In this document: positions 58,697-64,000 of the stretch, piece after piece
How the letters are laid out: the number at the start of each line of letters is the position of its first letter
Position numbering within the stretch: position 1 is the first letter of the stretch
From: Bradyrhizobium liaoningense
GTDB taxonomy: Bacteria; Pseudomonadota; Alphaproteobacteria; Rhizobiales; Xanthobacteraceae
NCBI RefSeq assembly: GCF_018130825.1
Contig: NZ_JAFCJS010000008.1
Span: 186,001-250,000, forward strand
DNA: 64,000 nucleotides
Direction of reading: 5' to 3'
Translations under genes and position numbers: made by a program
The notes under the pieces: generated by a model
Databases searched by the model: none
Told to the model about the DNA's origin: nothing
What the model saw: only the letters and a program-made list of their open reading frames with translations

Positions 58697-59632
58697 TTAC
58701 GTCGCCGCAGAACCCTGGCGTGAGGCGATCACGACGCCGGCGAGCACCAGGGCGTAGCCGATCAGGTGAAACGGCTGCAGCTTTTCGCCGAGCAGCAGGA
58801 TCGCCATCGCCGAGCCGAACACCGGCACCAGATGGAAGAACGGTGCGGCCCGGTTCGGGCCGATCAGCGCGACGCCGCGGTTGAAGAAGAGATAAGCCAG
58901 CGTCGATGGGAAGATCAGGATGTAGCCCAGCGTTGCCAGCGTCAGCGCATCGAAATGCAGGACGCGGCCGCTCATTGCTTCCCAGATCGCGGTGGGCAGC
59001 AGCATCATCGCGCCGCAGCAGGTGGTGAAGGACAGAAAGGACAGCTGGTGGATCTTGGGCCGGCGCGGGATGAAGGCGGAGTAGAGGCCGAACGCGATCA
59101 GCGAGTAGGCGAACATGAGATCGCCCCGGTTGAAGCTGATGCTGGCCAGCGCCGCGAGATCGCCGCGCAGGATGATGATCAGCACGCCGAGCAGCGAGAT
59201 CGCGATGCCGGCGAGCTGGCCGCCGGTCAGCCGCACGCCGAACAGCACCAGCGACCACAGCGCCACGAACAGGGGGCCTGCCGACTGGATCAGCAGCGCA
59301 TTCAGCGCCTCGGTGTATTGCATCGCCCAGTACGAGATCGCGTTGTTGAAGGCGAAGCCTACCAGCGACAGGAACACCATCAGCGGCAGGCTCCTGCGCA
59401 AAGCGGGCCAGTCGCGCTTCAGATGCGGCCAGGCGAACGGCAACAGGATCAGGAACACGCCGAACCAGCGGATCGTGGTCATCGTCAGCGGCGGCACATG
59501 CGCGCCGACATGGCGCGCGAGCACGATGTTGCCGGCCCAGAACAGCGAGCTCAGGCTGAGCAGCAGATAAGGCTGGTTGTTGAGCCAGCTGGCCGGATTG
59601 GCGGCCGGTGGCGCGGGCGAAGCAATCGTCAT
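58697..59632 (-). CDS. EamA/DMT superfamily transporter (copy 1)
   Basis: 311 aa with ten TM helices in two EamA repeats. Family landmarks are SLFWAGNIVLARH, ALLIQSAGPLFVALWSLVLF and the second-repeat PVFGSAMAILLLGE. Such proteins export or import small metabolites such as amino acids or riboflavin; the substrate is not predictable. ATG 59632 (MTIASPAP) was preferred; a GTG at 59674 is in frame. It is a tandem paralogue of the next gene on the same strand, 165 nt away. Confidence 0.9.
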   Translation of the reverse strand: MTIASPAPPAANPASWLNNQPYLLLSLSSLFWAGNIVLARHVGAHVPPLTMTTIRWFGVFLILLPFAWPHLKRDWPALRRSLPLMVFLSLVGFAFNNAISYWAMQYTEALNALLIQSAGPLFVALWSLVLFGVRLTGGQLAGIAISLLGVLIIILRGDLAALASISFNRGDLMFAYSLIAFGLYSAFIPRRPKIHQLSFLSFTTCCGAMMLLPTAIWEAMSGRVLHFDALTLATLGYILIFPSTLAYLFFNRGVALIGPNRAAPFFHLVPVFGSAMAILLLGEKLQPFHLIGYALVLAGVVIASRQGSAAT

Positions 59633-59797
59633 TGGCGTCGGATGCGAGCTTGCGCCGGATTGTCGTGATGACACAAGTCACGCCGCCGCAATGCTACAAT
59701 GCGCGAGCAGGCCGAGGAACGGCGCCCGCGGCTAATATGTTGGACGCGTCCTTGATGCAGTGCGTGCTTCGCTGCTCCCGCGGGCAGAGGGAATAAA

Positions 59798-60730
59798 CTA
59801 GCTCGCCTGCTTCCTCGACGCCGCGAACACGCCGGACAGCACCAGCGCGAAGCCGATGAAGTGGAACGCCTGCGGGTGCTCGCCCAAAAACACCATCGCC
59901 ATGATCGAGCCGAACACCGGCACCACGTGGAAGAACGGCGCGGCGCGGTTGGCGCCGATCAGGCGCACGCCGCGATTGAAGCAGAGATAGGCGAGGGTCG
60001 AGGGGAACACCGCGACATAGAACAGCGTGAGCAGGTTCGGCGCATCGAGCTTCATCACCGGACGCGCGGAGAGCTCCCAGACTTCCAGCGGGATGAGGCA
60101 TGCGGCGCCGGCGCCGAAGGTGAAGGCGAGGAACGACAGGCCGTGCATCGCCGGCCGCTTCAGGCTCAGCACCGAATAGAGCGCGAAGATCAGAAGCGCG
60201 AGCAGGAAGATCAGATCGCCCTTGTTGAACTCGATGTTCGACAGCGTGGTGAAGTCGCCGTGCAGGAGGATGATCAGCACGCCGCACATCGACAGCAGCA
60301 CGCCGAAGGCCTGCGCCGCGGTGAGGCGGATGCCGAGGATGACCAGCGACCACAGCGCCACCAGCAGCGGCGCGGCCGACTGCAGCAGCAGCGTGTTGAG
60401 CGCCTGCGTATGCTCCAGCGCCCAGTATTGCAGCGTGTTGAAGGCGCCGATGCCGGTGATCGAGAGCGTGACCATCAGGCCGAGCCGCCCACGGATCGCG
60501 GGCCAGTCCTGCACCAGATGCTTCCAGGCGAACGGCAGCACCAGCAGGAAGGCGAACAGCCAACGCAGGAACGACAGCGTCACCGGCGGGATGTGGCCGG
60601 CGGCGAGCCGCCCGACGATGGCGTTGCCGGCCCAGCACAGCGCGGTGATGCTGAGCAGCAGGTAAGGCTGGTTGGCGACCCAGTTGTGACCGGATGTGTC
60701 GGCGCTCGTGGTCTGGCCGGTGGCGGACAT
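59798..60730 (-). CDS. EamA/DMT superfamily transporter (copy 2)
   Basis: 310 aa, ten TM helices. It matches its neighbour at 58697-59632 along the whole length, for example NQPYLLLSITALCWAGN, TLLLQSAAPLLVALWSLVIL, FPSTLAYLCFNRGVRLIGAN and FHVVPVFGSIMAMVFLGE. The pair therefore arose by tandem duplication and has since diverged. Start ATG 60730 (MSATGQTT). It is upstream of copy 1 on the same strand and could be co-transcribed; the 165-nt gap is large enough for a separate promoter. Confidence 0.9.
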   Translation of the reverse strand: MSATGQTTSADTSGHNWVANQPYLLLSITALCWAGNAIVGRLAAGHIPPVTLSFLRWLFAFLLVLPFAWKHLVQDWPAIRGRLGLMVTLSITGIGAFNTLQYWALEHTQALNTLLLQSAAPLLVALWSLVILGIRLTAAQAFGVLLSMCGVLIILLHGDFTTLSNIEFNKGDLIFLLALLIFALYSVLSLKRPAMHGLSFLAFTFGAGAACLIPLEVWELSARPVMKLDAPNLLTLFYVAVFPSTLAYLCFNRGVRLIGANRAAPFFHVVPVFGSIMAMVFLGEHPQAFHFIGFALVLSGVFAASRKQAS

Positions 60731-61155
60731 TGTGGTTGTTATGGCCCCGCATCATGCGCCGAGGCCCCGGCCCGGCGATGTCCGGGCCGGCTTCAATCGC
60801 CCGGCCTGGCTCAAAGACACGGAAATCGCGGTTGCATCAACGGGGGGCGGATGCATCGCGACCATGCAGCGGCGCAGGCGGCTTCTCAGGCTTTGGTCGA
60901 AGCCCCGGCGCCGGCCCCAAAGGTTGCGAGATTTTAAGGGGATATCAAGGGCTTGGACCGGCCTCGGGACCTCGAAAAAGCCCCGTTCTTGCTTGCCTAG
61001 AGGGGCCGCTTCCTTTATCCGGTTGGCTGCCTTGCGTGCGAGCGGTCCTGGGCCGCGGATCGGCTGGGCGTCAGGCATGATCCCGGAAAAGTGGGCACCG
61101 GTTTTCCGCGAGGATCATGCCTCCTGAAGACAGATTGAACAGGGATTACCCGCGA
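60731..61155. other. Intergenic region upstream of purA
   Basis: 425 bp between the divergent EamA gene and purA. Apart from the family-B repeat at 61073-61122 and a mildly AT-rich patch near 60930-60950 that may hold the purA promoter, I see no gene, RNA or operator. Confidence 0.5.
61073..61122. repeat. Dispersed palindromic repeat, family B
   Basis: Arms aggcatgatcc / ggatcatgcct (61073-61083 with 61112-61122) around cggaaaagtggg and ccggttttccg. It ends 33 nt before the purA ATG, so it would be a hairpin in the purA leader or lie over its promoter. Confidence 0.75.
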
Positions 61156-62448
61156 ATGGCCAACGTTGTCGTCGTCGGCGCCCAGTGGGGCGACGAAGGA
61201 AAGGGCAAGATCGTCGACTGGTTGTCGGAGCAGGCGGACATCGTCGTCCGCTTCCAGGGCGGCCATAACGCCGGCCACACGCTGGTCATCAACGGCAAGA
61301 CCTACAAGCTTGCGCTGCTGCCCTCCGGCGTGCTGCGCGAGGGCAAGCTGTCGGTGATCGGCAACGGCGTGGTGTTCGATCCCGCCGCCTTCCTCGACGA
61401 GGTCACCAAGCTGCGCTCGCAGGGCGTCGCGGTCTCCCCGGAAAACTTGCGCGTCGCCGAGAACGTCACCCTGATCCTGCCGCTGCACCGTGAGCTCGAC
61501 GCCCTGCGCGAATCCGCGAATGCGGCAACTGCGATCGGCACCACGCGCCGCGGCATCGGCCCGGCCTACGAGGACAAGGTCGGCCGTCGCGCCATCCGCC
61601 TGATGGACCTCGCCGACCTCAACACCCTGCCGCACAAGATCGACCGGCTGCTGGCGCACCACAACGCGCTGCGCCGCGGTCTCAACCTGCCGGAGTTCGA
61701 CGGCAAGGAGATCCTGAAGGAATTGAGCGCGCTGGCGCCGCAGCTGCTGCCCTATGTCGAGACGGTGTGGCGCCTGCTCGACATCGAGCGGCGCGCCGGC
61801 AAACGCATGCTGTTCGAGGGCGCGCAGGGCGCGCTGCTCGACGTCGACCACGGCACCTATCCCTATGTCACCTCGTCCAACACGGTGGCGGCGCAGGCCG
61901 CGACCGGCGCCGGCCTCGGACCGGGCGCCGTCGGCTACGTGCTCGGCCTGTGCAAGGCCTACACCACCCGCGTCGGCCAGGGTCCGTTCCCGACCGAGCA
62001 GGACAACGAGATCGGCCGCAAGATCGGCGAGCGCGGCCGCGAGTTCGGCACCAACACCGGGCGGCCCCGCCGCTGCGGCTGGTTCGACGCCGTGCTGGTC
62101 CGCCAGGCGGTCCGCACCTGCGGCATCAACGGCCTCGCGCTGACCAAGCTCGACATCCTCGACGGCTTCGATTCGATCGAGGTCTGCACCGGCTACAAGC
62201 TCGACGGCGTGGAGATCGACCATTTCCCGGCCGGCGAGGGCGCCCAGGCCCGGGTCGAGCCGATCTACGAGACCATCGAGGGCTGGAAGGAGCCGACCGC
62301 CAATGCACGGTCTTGGGCCCAACTGCCGGCCCAGGCCATCAAATATGTCCGCCGGATCGAGGAATTGGTGGGGTGCCCGGTCGCGCTGCTTTCCACCAGC
62401 CCCGAACGCGAAGATACTATCCTGGTGCAAAATCCGTTTGAGGCTTAA
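61156..62448 (+). CDS. purA: Adenylosuccinate synthetase
   Basis: 430 aa, the normal length. It joins IMP and aspartate with GTP to give adenylosuccinate, the first step to AMP. The GTP-binding loop QWGDEGKGKIVDWL, the catalytic Asp/His pair (WGDEG; GGHNAGHTL), FEGAQGALLDVDHGTYPYVT and GVAKAYTTRVG-type block (LCKAYTTRVGQGPFPTE) are all intact. ATG 61156 (MANVVVVGAQ) is the family start; an in-frame ATG 13 codons earlier begins inside the repeat. A 37-nt gap leads to the next gene. Confidence 0.97.
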   Translation: MANVVVVGAQWGDEGKGKIVDWLSEQADIVVRFQGGHNAGHTLVINGKTYKLALLPSGVLREGKLSVIGNGVVFDPAAFLDEVTKLRSQGVAVSPENLRVAENVTLILPLHRELDALRESANAATAIGTTRRGIGPAYEDKVGRRAIRLMDLADLNTLPHKIDRLLAHHNALRRGLNLPEFDGKEILKELSALAPQLLPYVETVWRLLDIERRAGKRMLFEGAQGALLDVDHGTYPYVTSSNTVAAQAATGAGLGPGAVGYVLGLCKAYTTRVGQGPFPTEQDNEIGRKIGERGREFGTNTGRPRRCGWFDAVLVRQAVRTCGINGLALTKLDILDGFDSIEVCTGYKLDGVEIDHFPAGEGAQARVEPIYETIEGWKEPTANARSWAQLPAQAIKYVRRIEELVGCPVALLSTSPEREDTILVQNPFEA

Positions 62449-62485
62449 CGATATCTTACCGGGACGCGCGTATAGTTGAGTAGAA

Positions 62486-64000
62486 ATGGCTGATTACTAT
62501 CCGCTGATCGCCCGCGCTATTGCCGCCCTGGACCCCAACGCTCCCGGCGAAAGCCGTCGCGCGCTCTATGAGCGGGCGCGCACGGCACTGATCGCGCAGC
62601 TGCGCAGCGTGCAGCCGCCGCTCTCCGAATCCGAGATCACCCGCGAACGGCTGTCGCTGGAAGAGGCCGTCCGCAAGGTCGAATCAGAGGCGGCCCAGCG
62701 TGCCCGCGACGCCTCGCGCCCCGGCGGTGGTGGCGGCGGCCGCAGCACCGGCGGCAGCGGCGATGCCTTCCGTCGCGCCAGCACCCGGGCCACCGAGGCC
62801 GGCCCGCCCGCGCCCCAGCCGCGCACCCGTCCGGCCCCGACCCCGCCGCGGGCCGACCGTCCGTCCTTCAACGTCGATGACCAGGGCGATGCCCAGCGTC
62901 CGCCGCGCGCGCCGCGTTTCGACGCGCCGCGCCAGCCGGGTCCGCCCGCGCCGCCATCGATGCCGGAACCGCCGGCGCCGCCGCCGGCCGGCCGCGATCG
63001 TGCCGGTGGGCGCCGTCCGCCTGATATCGGACCTCCGCCGGCGCTGCCGCCCGCCCCGGGCGTGCGCGGCTTCCGCGACATCACGGCCGATGCCAACGAT
63101 CTCGGCGGCGCCGCCGCGCAGGCCAACCGCGCCGCACGCCGCACCTACGCCAACGTGCCCTCGCCCTCGCCGGAATTCGACCGGCTCGAGCCGAGCCTGG
63201 AGAATCGCGCCGGCGAGCAGGACGCGCCCTATTCCTACGACGAGTCGATCGAGGAGGCCGAGCGCTACACGCCGCAGCCGCCTTCGCCGCGTCCGCGTAT
63301 CGCGGCCGACCGTGACGCCAAGAAGGCCAAGCGCGCCGGCTCCGCATTCCCGTTCAAGAGCGCGATCGCCGTCGGCATCGTGCTGATCCTGGTCGGCGCC
63401 GGCATCCTCTGGGGCAAGCCGCTGCTGCAGACCGCCACCAACCTGTTCAAGTCCTCGCCGACCCAGGTGGTGGAGGCGCCGAAGGATCCGTCGCAGCCGC
63501 AGAGCAAGCCGAAGATCCCCGACCGCGTCGGCCAGCCCTCGGCGAGCGACCAGCCGGTCGCGCCGGTGGCGCAGAAGGTCGTGCTCTATGACGAGGACCC
63601 GTCCGACCCGAAGGGCAAGCAATATGTCGGCTCGGTGGTGTGGCGGCTCGAACCGATCAAGGCGTCGGGCAACCAGAAGGCCGATGTCGCCGTGCGCGCC
63701 GAGATCGAGATCCCCGACCGCAAGTTCAAGATGACGATGTCGTTCCGCCGCAATACCGACTCCTCGCTACCGGCGAGCCATACTGCGGAGCTGACCTTCA
63801 TCCTGCCGCCGGACTTTCCGGGCGGCAGCGTCTCCAACGTGCCGGGTATCCTGATGAAGTCGAACGAGCAGGCCCGCGGCACGCCGCTCGCCGGCCTCGC
63901 GGTCAAGGTCACCGACGGCTTCTTCCTGGTCGGCCTCTCCAATGTCGACGCCGACCGCGCCCGCAACGTCCAGCTCCTGAAGGAGCGTTCCTGGTTCGAC
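62486..64000 (+). CDS. Proline-rich single-span membrane protein of unknown function (partial, runs off the window)
   Basis: The first 505 codons are present; the stop lies beyond 64000. A helical N-terminal domain (about 1-65, MADYYPLIARAIAALDPNAP then RRALYERARTALIAQLR) precedes a long disordered Pro/Ala/Arg/Gly-rich region (about 70-285). One TM helix follows (about 292-312, FPFKSAIAVGIVLILVGAGI), then a probable periplasmic domain with VLYDEDPSDPKGKQYVGSVV and IPDRKFKMTMSFRRNTD. No characterised family recognised. It follows purA by 37 nt and may be co-transcribed. Weak ribosome site. Confidence 0.8.
   Translation, partial: MADYYPLIARAIAALDPNAPGESRRALYERARTALIAQLRSVQPPLSESEITRERLSLEEAVRKVESEAAQRARDASRPGGGGGGRSTGGSGDAFRRASTRATEAGPPAPQPRTRPAPTPPRADRPSFNVDDQGDAQRPPRAPRFDAPRQPGPPAPPSMPEPPAPPPAGRDRAGGRRPPDIGPPPALPPAPGVRGFRDITADANDLGGAAAQANRAARRTYANVPSPSPEFDRLEPSLENRAGEQDAPYSYDESIEEAERYTPQPPSPRPRIAADRDAKKAKRAGSAFPFKSAIAVGIVLILVGAGILWGKPLLQTATNLFKSSPTQVVEAPKDPSQPQSKPKIPDRVGQPSASDQPVAPVAQKVVLYDEDPSDPKGKQYVGSVVWRLEPIKASGNQKADVAVRAEIEIPDRKFKMTMSFRRNTDSSLPASHTAELTFILPPDFPGGSVSNVPGILMKSNEQARGTPLAGLAVKVTDGFFLVGLSNVDADRARNVQLLKERSWFD

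Noticed and set aside
57489..59681. Very long minus-strand frame ending as the Bug gene
   Set aside because: The part beyond 58463 is out of frame with the EamA gene, crosses a palindromic repeat, and the signal peptide and ribosome site mark the true start at 58463.

Overview
The window reads as chromosomal DNA of a high-GC alphaproteobacterium, most likely Bradyrhizobium or a close relative. The support is the gene content (purKE, a NirK/NirV/NnrS denitrification cluster, an hmu/exb/tonB heme-uptake locus, many MCPs and c-di-GMP enzymes), an alphaproteobacterial LexA box (GTTC-N7-GTTC), and several families of dispersed palindromic repeats of the kind common in Bradyrhizobium intergenic DNA. 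No rRNA, tRNA, CRISPR array, transposase or integrase was seen, so this looks like core chromosome. One small gene scar is possible near 56.3 kb.

Layout. 0-6 kb: housekeeping and small genes. These are a TPR lipoprotein, rpsU, aqpZ, purKE, a diguanylate cyclase, two small genes under a candidate SOS promoter, and two YdcH-like small proteins, one of them only 59 aa. 6-12 kb: an LhgO-like FAD enzyme, a PAS-GGDEF-EAL protein and a GlpD-family enzyme with an altered substrate pocket. 12-18 kb: an ABC ATPase with two permeases of the polyamine type but no binding protein, then an orphan TRAP binding protein coupled to a chemoreceptor. 19-26 kb: a sugar-type ABC operon without an ATPase, an AsmA protein, and scoAB preceded by three 17-bp tandem repeats.

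26.6-33 kb: a nitrite/NO module of nirV, nirK, a 68-aa membrane protein, hemN, a DUF1858 protein, an NnrR-like regulator and nnrS. Four 14-bp sites of the form TTG-N8-CAA, mostly with CG-rich inner arms, sit in its promoters and suggest one low-oxygen/NO regulon. NirK reduces nitrite to NO, NnrS is tied to NO tolerance, and HemN supplies heme without oxygen.

33-36.8 kb: an AraC regulator, a FixJ-like regulator whose phosphoacceptor Asp appears to be Glu, and a MuiA-like protein. 36.9-45.6 kb: heme acquisition in two divergent operons, hmuPTUV and hmuR-hmuQ-hutX-exbB-exbD-tonB. Together they cover outer-membrane uptake, energy transduction, periplasmic binding, inner-membrane import, intracellular handling and ring opening. 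45.8-54 kb: a phytase-like esterase, an Asp-nucleophile alpha/beta hydrolase divergent from a LysR regulator, and a second ATPase-less sugar-type ABC operon next to a 2-hydroxyacid dehydrogenase. 54-64 kb: a Cache-type chemoreceptor, a Crp-like regulator, a Bug/TctC binding protein, two tandem EamA transporters, purA and an unfinished proline-rich membrane protein.

The leads I rate highest are the SOS-box small genes, the TRAP-binding-protein/chemoreceptor pair, the pseudo-receiver regulator, the GlpD-like enzyme with lost phosphate-contact residues, and the small uncharacterised members of the NO regulon. All functional calls come from reading motifs; no search was run.
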